A DNA stretch of 48,598 nt from Acanthaster planci (lineage: Eukaryota > Echinodermata > Asteroidea > Valvatida > Acanthasteridae): positions 1,009,837 to 1,058,434 of the forward strand of contig NW_019091435.1 of NCBI RefSeq assembly GCF_001949145.1. Reading direction: 5' to 3'. The position numbers and the translations under genes are program-made. Positions within the stretch are counted from its first letter, which is position 1, and each line of letters begins with the position of its first letter. Below are positions 22,160 to 31,989 of the stretch, in pieces. Below the pieces are notes generated by a model, which made no database searches, had not been told where the DNA came from, and worked only from the letters and a program-made list of their open reading frames with translations.

Positions 22160-22620
22160 TATGAGTTCGGGCGGCTTGTTCCCGTATGTTCACGAACAGC
22201 TCGATTTGTTGTTCGTGGGTCGGCCCTTCGAAAGCCGGGAACAAACAACCGGTTATCACAAACATGCAACATGGCGGCTTCCATGTACGTTATTTGAGAG
22301 TTAGGGTTTGGATGGGCTGAATTCTTTTCTATATAAACAGGAACATTCATTTCTGTGTTACGGAAAATAATTAATGTTAATTTTGCAAAACTACGCCTTG
22401 TCTACATGGTCCGTGGCTTTGGAAACCATCTCTCTGCTTTTTGCAGATGTTCAAGAATCAAGGTCTCACAAGTTTTTCCCTGTGTTCCTGTAAAACCCTG
22501 ACGAGGAGGTGGTGTGTGATACTGTTCCGAGAACAGTATTCTTGAGTCATGTTCCCGGCGCCGTTCGCCGAGCGCGAGAACTTGACAAGAAACCCGTGTC
22601 ACCAGAACAGGCCGCCCGAA
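22160..22620. repeat. Short inverted-repeat unit
   Basis: GAGTTCGGGCGGCTTGTTC near 22162 is inverted near 22600-22617 (GAGTTCGGGCGGCCTGTTC on the minus strand). The 440 bp between contain further partial palindromes (GTTCCCG, CGGGAAC). It looks like a small non-autonomous element; no target duplication could be assigned. Confidence 0.45.
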
Positions 22621-22984
22621 CTCGACCTGAGGTCAGATTGTGGCTGGAAGACCACTTATTCTGTAAACAAACAGAGAAATCAAACATCTTCTGCAAAATT
22701 GTGGGACACATGAAAAAAAAACTACCACAAAGATAGGACGAGCAGACGGAATTGTTGATTGGACCTCTCTAATTTCTGTTTCCCCGGCATCGGGGGGGGG
22801 GGCTTTTTGGTAGAAAAAAATGGGGAAATTTCAGGGCCATAGGACATTTAGCCAACCCTCCAAGAGACATGGTGTACATTCCTTTGATCTTTGGCTATAA
22901 TCGTTACTGTTTTGATAACTTCCACAGACAAAACAGCCCAAACTAAAAAAGCATACCAAAGTACGGGCCTAGGCCTATAGAAAA

Positions 22985-23060
22985 TAGTGCAAACTTTGAA
23001 TCGGACCGAAACAGCACCCCCTGTCGACTCTCGTGAAGAGATTGGCCTTCTAGATTATGG
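22985..23060 (+). repeat. Dispersed direct repeat, copy 2
   Basis: Partner of 22070-22145, sharing ACTCTCGTGAAG and flanking blocks. Confidence 0.5.
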
Positions 23061-23384
23061 CCTGAAGATCAGTTTTCGTTTCAATTTCATGGGGCCAGGG
23101 GTTAGCCACAAATTTCTTTTACATTTGCCTTTCAAGGAAGGCACCCTAAAAATAGCAGTAAACCTGAGCGTTCATGAATGTAGCCACCCGCCTCTATCCA
23201 AAATTTGGGGCTTTTTGTGAAAGAAAATATATCCCGAACTGGAAACTATCAGTCCCAAATTTGGGATTTATAGAAATATTTCTATGATCCTATCGGATTA
23301 TGGTCTGTCTTATTGTGAGAATCCCGTGGGATCACAAAATATTCATCAGCTCGTGCGCAGAAATACACCCAGTTGGTGGAATGG

Positions 23385-23770
23385 GTTGTAGGTCTACTCG
23401 ACCGTTTGCCAACTCGACTCGAGTCAACTCGACTCCTGAACAATTCGACCGTCGACCAACTCGACCATTAACCAACTCAATGAACCCACTGAATCAACTG
23501 AAATGCAATCACTGAACTTGTGCCAATGAGGTTTACCAAAATCATTTTCCCAATTTGAGAAGCACGCACGCACGCACAGACCCCGAAATCTGTCACCATA
23601 CTGTGCGCATGCACATGGTCACATCACACACAATAAAGCGACTTACACGCGCGATCCAAAACTAGGAAAAATGCGTTCTTCTATGCCCTGTTCCCGTTGC
23701 ACCGTTTGCACGGTCGAATTGGTCGAGAGTCGAGTTGGCAAACCGGTCGAGTTGACCTGACACCGCGGAA
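23385..23770. repeat. Nested inverted repeat with GTCGA/CTCGAC-rich arms
   Basis: The left arm (23392-23460) contains CTCGACCGTTTGCCAACTCG. The right arm (23695-23760), read inverted, gives CTCGACCGGTTTGCCAACTC and AATTCGACCGT. The left arm carries additional internal AACTCGAC units. Non-coding. Confidence 0.6.
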
Positions 23771-24278
23771 TGCACCCCTAAGGGTGCACCGCAGCAAATA
23801 AATGCCCATAGACAGCAGTGATAAATACTTCACAAATGTTTTAAAAATACAACTCTCACAGGTGTTCAGGCTGCACAGAAAAAGGATGTTCCACATGCTC
23901 TCTTTCATTTTCCTTTCAATTCTTAGTGGGTTGACCACTGAATTTTTGAGAAATTCTCACTCAAAGCAGACCACCCCTAAAAATTTCACTGCCTGGAAAA
24001 GTTGCAATTTTGAAAATGCATCCTTCCGCAAAATGGCTCAATAGTGCTACTTTTGGACCCGATTGCTTTCAAATTGCTCAGAATTTGAAGCCCTGAGTCC
24101 GGCCCAGCGTCCTATTTTTTCAATTACTCAGTTCCATGGCTCTAAGGACCCTCTAAATAATTATATTACATTTTGAGTGTATAACTTTTATAAATGAGCT
24201 GGGCTATACGTGGGTGCATCCCTATGGTATTCGGTGTAGTGCAACCTGTAAACTTGAAGACAAAATGGCAGTGCCCTA

Positions 24279-25674
24279 CACTGTTAAAAATTCCTCCTTA
24301 AAAAAACAGAAAGGTGCCTGCAGCAGAGTCACGAGAACTCCTGTAATTTTAATGCATAGAGAACTCCCAAAAGAGAGCCCCGAACAAAGAAAATTCCCCA
24401 AATCATCAAAAATTAACCCATTTAACATTCTCATTAAAGTGCCGCAAAAACAAGTGAATGCAGACGTCATGGACAGAATGAGTGCCTAAAACCGAAATTT
24501 TAGTCACTCCCGACCACCATTATGACCACAAAGTGAGCCCGTGCGAAGTCTGCGCGGTGTTCCGCTGTAGGCTATTGTATTTCCATTTGACAAATGGTGG
24601 TAAGATGTACGGGGGAAAAGACAGTCTATGAATGAAGATTTGACATCCTTTTTTCATTTAAGGACAGTTTCTTGCAGTTCCTAGCATTGATATCTTAACA
24701 AAAATAAGACGTGATTGGCACACACACTACAGACATTTACAGTACATGTAGGTCTGGTACAGCACATTCAGGATTTCGTGAGGGATTCACTTGACCATAT
24801 CCATGCTCTTCTTCCATCCAACAAAAATCTTCTACGCTGGTGATAACCGGTCATATCTGTTTTGAATCCCACATATATTTAATCACAACTTGGTCTCTGC
24901 GACCTGATTGAGAGAGATTTCGACATTTTGATCTTAGGCCTACCCACCTGAAACACAGCGGCAAACGTCACAAGGTGTGCGTGAGGCGAGGCGGCCGGTT
25001 GCGCTTAAAGAATCATAAAATTAACGTAAGAAATAAAAACAGATCTTTCATTTATGTGATTCCTTTCACCCGCAAAGCACTGTAGCAAACTACAGAAAGT
25101 TATTATTTGGGGTATGACAGAAAAATAGATTCTTGGAAAAAACCCGAATTGTAAAAATTATTTTCATTTTCTTTCTTTTAATTGAGAATGTTTATTAAAA
25201 GGAAAGTCTGAAATTAACAAATTTCCCGTTAAATAACATAAAATACTACATTTCAAGTAAAATAAATGAAAAATTAGATTGAAACCAGTCGTTTCGTTGC
25301 TGTCAGAATTTTTGCTTTAAATAACAGCATTTCTAGTAGAATAAATGAAAATTCTGTTGAAAGCCAGTTATTTCGTTTCTTTCAGAAGTTTCTCTGTAAA
25401 ATTACAGGTTGTCTGCGACTAAATTTATTTCCAAAACAATGTCGTAAGAAAACAGATCTTTTATTTAAAACGAGGATTCATTTAAATTCACGAAGAACAC
25501 TGAAATTACAGAACATCGGTATATGGGGTCTGAAATTATACGAAATGTCTTGAAAACAATAACAAAATAATGTTTTTAGAAATGTGTTATTGCAGAAAAT
25601 TTCGAGTTACAACAATTTAAAGAGTGATTCTGTAATTTTGTTTTTCTGTAAAATGCTCTGTTTTTTTAACAGTG
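24279..25674. mobile_element. Non-autonomous TIR element with TA flanks
   Basis: Ends are CACTGTTAAAAA at 24279 and its inverse, TTTTTTTAACAGTG, ending at 25674, each flanked by TA (24277-24278 and 25675-25676). The 1396-bp interior has no transposase. It contains a 79-bp tandem duplication (CATTTCAAGTA at 25249, CATTTCTAGTA at 25328) and a looser direct repeat (25025-25130 against 25442-25545) around CGTAAGAAA and AACAGATCTTT. The TA flanks suggest a TA-targeting superfamily, but two matching bases are weak proof. Confidence 0.55.
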
Positions 25675-26305
25675 TAGGCAACAGACCAAAAGGGCGCCCT
25701 GTTCGGTTTTTGTGCTTTTTCATTCACGGCCGGAGAAAATCAGTAGTTTTATCTGTGGCAGTCGTCAAAAAAGTAAAGAATACAGCCAAATCAGAGGAAT
25801 GTACACCGTGTCTCTTTGGAGGAGCTCGTTGACTATTCTGTCTAATAATAACTGGAAGAGGGCCTGACCCCGTTTTTTTCTTCCAAAAAAGCTCCCCCTG
25901 GACGCCAGGAGAACGGAAGTTGGAAAGTTATTATTCTGTCTGTTTGCCCTCTTTCTGGTAGTTTTTCTTCTCCGTGTCCCGCAGTTTTGCAGATGTTTGA
26001 TTTTCCCGTTTTTTTCACTGAATATGATTGTCACTGCGCACAAAACACTGCCGCATTCAGTGGCAACGGACAAACTGTATTCTTTTTTCGGAAAAACATG
26101 AAGGGGCATTCAATTTTTGGGATTGAATTTTTTATTCTGGATAGATTTCCTTCATTTTGAGCCCCATTTTTATTTACCACGAAACCGGCAATCGAGGTGA
26201 TATTGAAGGGTGCATGGTCGTATTTCTGCGCGCAAGCTCATTAATATTTTTGATCCCACGGCGTTTTTACAATAAGGCATGCCATAATCAGGATTAGCAG
26301 AGAAA

Positions 26306-26960
26306 GGCCGATACCATACAAATTTTAAAACCTGAAAAACCTCAACTCCTCTCTCTCACTCTCTCTTTTTTTAAAATGAAAAATATGAAATTCCATTTTC
26401 GCGAACCTACTTGAATACATAAAGATGGTAGCCACACACGCTGCTTAGTCATTATAAAGATTTGACCGACACTGGCGAGCTAAAACAGATATCCAACAAA
26501 GACATAGCATCTGCTTGATGACACAGACGAAAAACAGTCCAGAAAAGTGTTTAAATAAAGTAAACTCCTTCTCTCAATTGCTCAGGAAAGAGGTTAAATA
26601 AAAATGAAGATAATTGTGTATTAAACGCATACCAAAAACAACATGCCACCGAATCGCAACGTCAGATTAGAATATATACATAATCCTTATAGGTACTATT
26701 CTTGGGGAAAAAAACATTTTCATTGGAATATATGCAACGACATAACGTTCCTTTACCTGCGCCGCAGAGGCCTGAACGGCATACGCGCAAGGAATACACA
26801 CAAGCGATCAAAGAGTATAGAGTACCAAAGTGAATACGTCACGCGCACAACTAGTGTGTATAAGGCATTAGCGCGAGAACCAGCGAGTGAACCAACACGC
26901 GCGCGCACTCTATTCGTTTGCACAGCACTTTCCGGTTCACAGTGACGTCACACCTCGGTG
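26306..26960. other. Non-coding, becoming CpG-rich
   Basis: AT-rich at the left, GC- and CpG-rich with alternating CGCG near 26750-26930. An open frame (26643-26945) is unrecognised. The CpG-rich part could be promoter-like, but no gene could be attached. Confidence 0.35.
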
Positions 26961-27137
26961 GTTGTTAGCAAAGATTGTATAGCGCCGCGCAGCGGCGCAA
27001 GATGGGGAACTGACCATCCCGCACGTGTTAATTTCATGGAGGTCACGATCCGCCATTTTCGTGTGCAAATTGCAAGTTGTTTGTACACGCGACATATGGC
27101 GGCGGGAGGCTCTATCCACGAAAAAGGGGCCGTAAGG

Positions 27138-27848
27138 NNNNNNNNNNNNNNNNNNNNNNNNNNNNNNNNNNNNNNNNNNNNNNNNNNNNNNNNNNNNNNN
27201 NNNNNNNNNNNNNNNNNNNNNNNNNNNNNNNNNNNNNNNNNNNNNNNNNNNNNNNNNNNNNNNNNNNNNNNNNNNNNNNNNNNNNNNNNNNNNNNNNNNN
27301 NNNNNNNNNNNNNNNNNNNNNNNNNNNNNNNNNNNNNNNNNNNNNNNNNNNNNNNNNNNNNNNNNNNNNNNNNNNNNNNNNNNNNNNNNNNNNNNNNNNN
27401 NNNNNNNNNNNNNNNNNNNNNNNNNNNNNNNNNNNNNNNNNNNNNNNNNNNNNNNNNNNNNNNNNNNNNNNNNNNNNNNNNNNNNNNNNNNNNNNNNNNN
27501 NNNNNNNNNNNNNNNNNNNNNNNNNNNNNNNNNNNNNNNNNNNNNNNNNNNNNNNNNNNNNNNNNNNNNNNNNNNNNNNNNNNNNNNNNNNNNNNNNNNN
27601 NNNNNNNNNNNNNNNNNNNNNNNNNNNNNNNNNNNNNNNNNNNNNNNNNNNNNNNNNNNNNNNNNNNNNNNNNNNNNNNNNNNNNNNNNNNNNNNNNNNN
27701 NNNNNNNNNNNNNNNNNNNNNNNNNNNNNNNNNNNNNNNNNNNNNNNNNNNNNNNNNNNNNNNNNNNNNNNNNNNNNNNNNNNNNNNNNNNNNNNNNNNN
27801 NNNNNNNNNNNNNNNNNNNNNNNNNNNNNNNNNNNNNNNNNNNNNNNN
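27138..27848. other. Assembly gap (N run)
   Basis: 711 undetermined bases. Long frames spanning it are artefacts. It lies wholly inside the TIR element, which may have collapsed or failed in assembly. Confidence 0.99.
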
Positions 27849-27990
27849 GTCAAATAAAGTGTAAGCACATAGTAAAATTCATTTTTTTTCTTTAATAGGG
27901 CAACAAGTCTGAATTTACAAACTGTGCAGTTTCTGCACTTATGTTGTTTTAACTGTCTATACTGTCTGTGAAATAAAGAAAGCTTGATAA
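27849..27990 (+). other. Possible terminal exon and polyadenylation signal
   Basis: After the gap, a T-rich tract ends in TTTCTTTAATAG (about 27896), an acceptable splice acceptor. It is followed by 17 open codons to TAA (about 27950) and an AATAAA at about 27972. The short reading (GNKSEFTNCAVSALMLF) matches nothing I know. Confidence 0.25.
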
Positions 27991-28223
27991 AACTCCTAAA
28001 GAAGGTGGTGTGGTTTTCATCCTTTGTCCAATATGCCAGTACATATTTGTAGCGTATGCCTAGGTGTTTAGTAGAATGTTAAGCCAATTACAATATACAT
28101 GCATTCACGGGTCAGAGGCTCATTACAAATATGAACGTCATTAATTTAGGGGCTCAATCTAGCTTAAGCTATGTGTTGATTTTTGCCGCTATTGTATGCC
28201 CATTTTTTGGTAAATTTCACTTT

Positions 28224-28370
28224 GCACTATTTAAATTACTACTCCCCTTTCTTTGTTCTCGGGAAAATGTAAGAATGATAGTTCCGAGCTTTTCTTGAAC
28301 CTGCTTTTGCTGTTGATGCATAGACCTGGAGGAGAAAAAAATGGTTGATGGCTGCACACGTCGACGACAT
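28224..28370 (-). pseudogene. THAP-like zinc-finger fragment
   Basis: The minus strand has an ATG at 28370 opening MSSTCAA, the typical first Cys context of THAP domains. After an out-of-frame stretch with a T-rich CTCCTCCAG (which could also be a splice acceptor), CINSKSRFKKSS followed by ELSFLHFPENKE is read from about 28305 to 28245. This matches the C-x-N...LSFHRFP-like pattern of THAP (C2CH) DNA-binding domains at the N-terminus of P-element transposases and THAP proteins. The remainder, with the conserved Trp and the C-x2-H ligands, is not seen; the frame closes at 28224. It may be broken, or its next exon may be inside the gap. Confidence 0.5.
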
Positions 28371-28599
28371 TGTGCTTCGTGATCCATGCGTACACAAAGC
28401 GCCGTCCAGAAACGTTGAGTGTGCATATACATTTTTTGTAATTCGCTCGCATTATACTGCACTGTGGGGCAATATTACACCAAAATGGCGCCTATGGCGA
28501 TAACGCGATTCAGTGGAGAGTTCCCCATCTTGCGCCGGCGCTATACAATCTTTGGTTGTTAGGCAGCTGGCGCGCAAGTTTGGCGCGGAAACACGGCGT

Positions 28600-28872
28600 A
28601 GTGTGACTCTGTGGCTGGGCTCCGTTGAAGTAGGACGTACTGAGCTGCGCATGTACACTACTGCCTCCGCATTAACGTAAGTGGAACTCCAAGAATGATC
28701 AATAAAGAAGAGAATTAAACCAAGGAGAGAATAATCATTGAACCGTAATCCTGGGTCTCTAGTGGGCTTTATTTTTCTCTTTTTTTGGTGTGGGTCTTGT
28801 CTGTCAACGTCCAACGTCCAAACCTGCCTTGTCCGGTGTGAAAGTCCTTAGACCACATACGGGTCCATTACA
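28600..28872 (+). repeat. 5' LTR of Gypsy element C (left border uncertain)
   Basis: The LTR end is fixed by the primer binding site: sequence ...CCATTACA ends at 28872, one base before it. A polyadenylation signal AATAAA lies at 28701-28706. The left border is only a guess (a TGTGACTC near 28602), because no second LTR is present. Confidence 0.5.
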
Positions 28873-28873
28873 C

Positions 28874-28892
28874 TGGCGGCAGCGGTGGGATT
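28874..28892 (+). promoter_or_regulatory. Primer binding site, tRNA-Leu type
   Basis: TGGCGGCAGCGGTGGGATT is complementary, with one mismatch, to the 3' end of tRNA-Leu species whose acceptor arm ends ATCCCACCGCTGCCACCA (recalled from animal tRNA-Leu). It marks where minus-strand DNA synthesis of element C would begin. Confidence 0.75.
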
Positions 28893-28950
28893 GTGTTCCC
28901 CGTGTCCTTGTGAGCACACCCCCAGAAAGAGAGAGAAAAGAATCCAAAAA

Positions 28951-29200
28951 CGGCAGTGGTGTATACCGAGACGGGAGAAGGAACAACGGGTAGATTGGCA
29001 GGGGAACACGGCAGTGGTGTATACCGAGCCGTGGTAGGGAGCAATGGGTGACTGAACAGCGTAGCACGGCAGTCGTGTCTTGTAAGCCCTTGAACTGGTG
29101 TGTACAGCTATAGAACCACTGCGCCTGAGTGTTGCCCGGAGTCTGCCACCTGGTGTCCACCGCCCGGAGTCCACCGCCCGGTGTCTACCGACCGGTGCTC
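28951..29200 (+). repeat. Tandem repeats in the element C leader
   Basis: CGGCAGTGGTGTATACCGAG starts at 28951 and 29009, and a diverged copy (CGGCAGTCGTG) at 29067: exact 58-bp spacing. A second array, 29134-29200, repeats a 14-bp unit like CCCGGAGTCCACCG four to five times. Both lie between the primer binding site and Gag, in the untranslated leader. Confidence 0.8.
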
Positions 29201-30245
29201 GTCGGCCGTTTTGGGTTTCTCGACTGACCTTGCAGTATTAAAGTATATGGTTTACAGATAATCAAATAAGCAAGAGACAATTCTTTGGCAATAGAAAGGA
29301 AATTTGTACATGGACTGGTTACCAGGCATCCCACCTTGGGTGATTTAGACTTATACAGTGTTCTAGAGAGGGAATATGAGAGAGTTATTCGGAAAATTGA
29401 AGTACTTTCCCAGATCCTGAAAGGCATGTTAGGATGTCCCCCAAATGAACAGCATGTAGAAAAGAAATCGCTAGGAAGTGCTCAGGCGACAACTGGGACC
29501 TCGCTCCCGTGGGAAGAAGCTGAACACCCAGTTGCACCTCGGGAGCACGTTCAGCCTCCTTTCGAGCTGCCCCTGCGGAAACCGGTATTGGTGTGGGCAG
29601 AGTTAAAGACAGAGTGCAAGCAACACTGAGTAAACCAGTTGATAGTCCCATGCCCCAAACCCAATACTTACACGAACATAGTACTTGGCAGGAGCCGGAG
29701 AGACTTTAATTCCCAGTCACACAAGCCGAGGATTGAGGCAGGGACAAGCTGCTTGGGATAGTCCACTTGGGGCACAAGGTATGTCTGACAATTTGCTGGG
29801 AACTAACATTAATTCCATTATCAATGCGCCCGCTGCAATTAACCGAGTTCCGAGGTTTATGGGCTTCTGGTTTACTTGAGGAATGAAAATAAATTCACAG
29901 GTAGCACTCACTGACTGGGCCGAGAGCTTGCCATGGACAGAAGCAGGGAACCACGATGAAAGCGGACGGTTAAGGAGTATTTCTTTCAGGACCTCTCCCG
30001 TAAAATTTGTCGGGCGAGAGCGCAACCCGATTGGAAACCATTCGCGCTCACCTATTGTGCCTCTTGAGCGGCCTGAGAACTTCGACGATTGGCAGGGGAG
30101 GAGAGAAAATGGGAATATTGACCTGCCTCAAAACTGCAGTTGCTTGAAAAGCGTCCAGACAAAAGAAACAGCCCATCGACCTACTGGACAAGGTGCTGTC
30201 AATTCTAAGCTTGGGAAAGGACAAATTCCAGAACTCTAACCTATT
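29201..30245 (+). other. Element C leader or degraded Gag N-terminus
   Basis: A frame open at 29285-29629 encodes a helical, charged reading (LDLYSVLEREYERVIRK region) that could be the start of Gag, but it has no ATG and stops well before the recognised Gag. The stretch 29630-30245 shows no clear domain. Confidence 0.35.
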
Positions 30246-31177
30246 ATGTCAGGCAGCCCCAGTTTCCAACCTAAAGAAAAGACAGTTGGGCAATGCAAAA
30301 TGATGGTACCATCAACTCCCAAAGAAGGGAGCGTCGGAAAGGCAGCCAAGCCCGAAGGAAGTCACCTGGCAAAGAATAGACCAATCATCAAGCCTGACCG
30401 CTATGATGGAAAGACGCCGTGGAAATCTTACCTTCAACACTTTGAAATGTGCGCCGCAATCAACGAATGGCACGATAAGGAGAAATGCCAATACCTCACT
30501 GTGCTGCTAACAGCGACAGTGCAACAGACCTTAGGTAGTCTGCAAGCCGAAGCAAAAGACTACAAGAGACTTGTGAAGTCTTTAGAGTCCCGCTTTGATC
30601 CGTCAGGTAGGAAGGAACTTCACTGAGCGCAGCTAAGGAACAGAAGACAGAAACCGTCTGAAAGCCTCGTGGAGCTGGCGGAGGAAGTTCGGCAGCTAGT
30701 ACAGAAAGTCTATGCTGACCTTCCTGAGGATAGCCGTAACAGAATGGGGCGAGACCACTTTCTGGATGCGCTCCATGATGGTGAGATACGGACAAGGATA
30801 ATCCAAATGCGGAGAGTACCCTAGATGAGGATTTGGCAGCAGCTGTTGAACTGGAGGCTCTGTACAAGGCCGAGAAGGAACGTCGGTCTGCGGAAATGAA
30901 GAAGCTCAGAAGTGCCACTGTGGAAGCGGATCAAGTGGAACGACAAGATCAGATGAATTTGGAGACAACATCAGATCTACAGTGCCAACTTAAGGGTGTC
31001 ATGGACCAACTAAGGAAACTTGGAAAACAAGTGGATACCACTAGGAAAGCCTCTTGGAGCAACCAGAGGAAGTTTTCTAAGAAAGGCGTTAGGTGCTATC
31101 AGTGCCAGCGTTTTGGTCATGTGACAGCAGACTGCCCAGAATCAGGGACACAAGAGGCCAAAGAACGTGGACAATGA
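30246..31177 (+). pseudogene. Gypsy element C Gag
   Basis: The ATG at 30246 opens MSGSPSFQPKEK. The retrotransposon Gag domain follows: KPDRYDGKTPWKSYLQHFE (about 30391-30450) then WHDKEKCQYL, the usual capsid pattern of Gypsy Gag. After an in-frame TGA (30624-30626) the capsid continues (LRNRRQKPSESLVELAEEV, then MGRDHFLDALHDGEIR). A 1-nt shift near 30810 moves to the last frame, which has a charged helix and a CCHC zinc knuckle, CYQCQRFGHVTADC (about 31093-31134), that binds RNA in the family. One nonsense codon and one frameshift show the copy is inactive. Confidence 0.88.
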
Positions 31178-31189
31178 CAGTTGGCAGGA

Positions 31190-31985
31190 GAGCCTAAGGA
31201 GACATCGAGCACACAGCAGAACCAGGAAAACTAGTGAGGGCTGTTCCTGAGGGCCAAGGAACAGTGGGGAAAGAGGGGCCCATTTATGAGCTACAAACCG
31301 AGAATGTTGCTGCTGCAGTCGGAGAAGGATTACACTTAGATGTTCTAAACATGAATATGCATATTGTGTAGCTGATCTACATTGTATCTGGGTTATTTGC
31401 ATGTTTGTATGTCAAGTAACTGTTAAATTACTTGGTGACCTTTGTGCTTCCCACGCACAAGGACTGGTTGTACTTGGTAGACTTATTTTAGACAACTGAC
31501 TGAATGCATCAAAATTATTGTCATATACAATAACCCCTTGTATTATGTGATATTTTGGTGACGTGTTAATTGAAGCTCACGTTACTTGTACTATAATTTA
31601 CTTGGTGACCCTTTGCGTTGGGTTTGTGTTGGCTGTGGAGTTCGAGTTTTAGAGGGACGCGGAGAGCATGGGTATATTTTGATGTCAGTAGCACCAATTT
31701 CCACGTCTGTGTAGGCATAGTCCCATGGCGATTGTGTAGTACAGTCTGCATGGAAACCACCAGTGAGTACATGTACTTCTTGATTTTGTTTGTGATATTG
31801 ATGTGTTATGTTTAAGGACACTGCCGTTCACTTTTAAGTATCCTATGTAAGCAACGATACACATGTGTGCTATAGTCAGTGAATGTACTGTACGTGTAAA
31901 GTGTGTGTATGTATACAGGTTGATCACTGGAAGCTCTCATTATTTTGTTATTTCAGCAATGGGGGATTTGTCACTCCAGGATCTA
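31190..31985. other. Non-coding stretch within element C
   Basis: The protease start with its DTG active site should lie here but is not seen. The sequence is AT-richer than the flanking Gag and Pol and contains a TACATGTA near 31768. It repeats TTACTTGGTGACC (about 31427 and 31599), roughly 172 bp apart. Probably a later insertion or replacement. Confidence 0.45.
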
Positions 31986-31989
31986 TATT

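Larger units (their letters stand above)
23285..26305. repeat. Inverted-repeat-bounded 3-kb segment
   Basis: About 85 bp at 23285-23370 recur inverted at about 26205-26300: shared blocks include GATTATGG, CTTATTGT, CCGTGGGATCA, AAATATT and GCGCAGAAATAC. The interior holds two more nested inverted-repeat units (23385-23765 and 24279-25674). No transposase-like frame is visible; the open frames at 24214-24489, 25584-25832 and 25765-26109 match nothing I know. Confidence 0.55.
26961..28562. mobile_element. TIR transposon with 8-bp target duplication, THAP-like exon (P-element-like?)
   Basis: The element proper is 26969-28554. Both ends start CAAAGATTGTATAGCGCCG, and similarity continues inward through GCGCAAGATGGGGAACT and CGCCATTTT. 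It is flanked by the perfect direct repeat GTTGTTAG (26961-26968 and 28555-28562). An 8-bp duplication is typical of P elements and hATs. A THAP-like zinc-finger fragment near the right end points to P-type. About 45 percent is hidden by an assembly gap (27138-27848). The orientation of the gene would be minus. It also carries a plus-strand AATAAA (27970-27975). Confidence 0.8.

Noticed and set aside
24214-24489. 91-codon plus frame
   Set aside because: It crosses the left end of the TIR element at 24279, so it cannot be an old gene; no domain.
26948-27895. Three long open frames across the N run
   Set aside because: They are open only because undetermined bases contain no stops.
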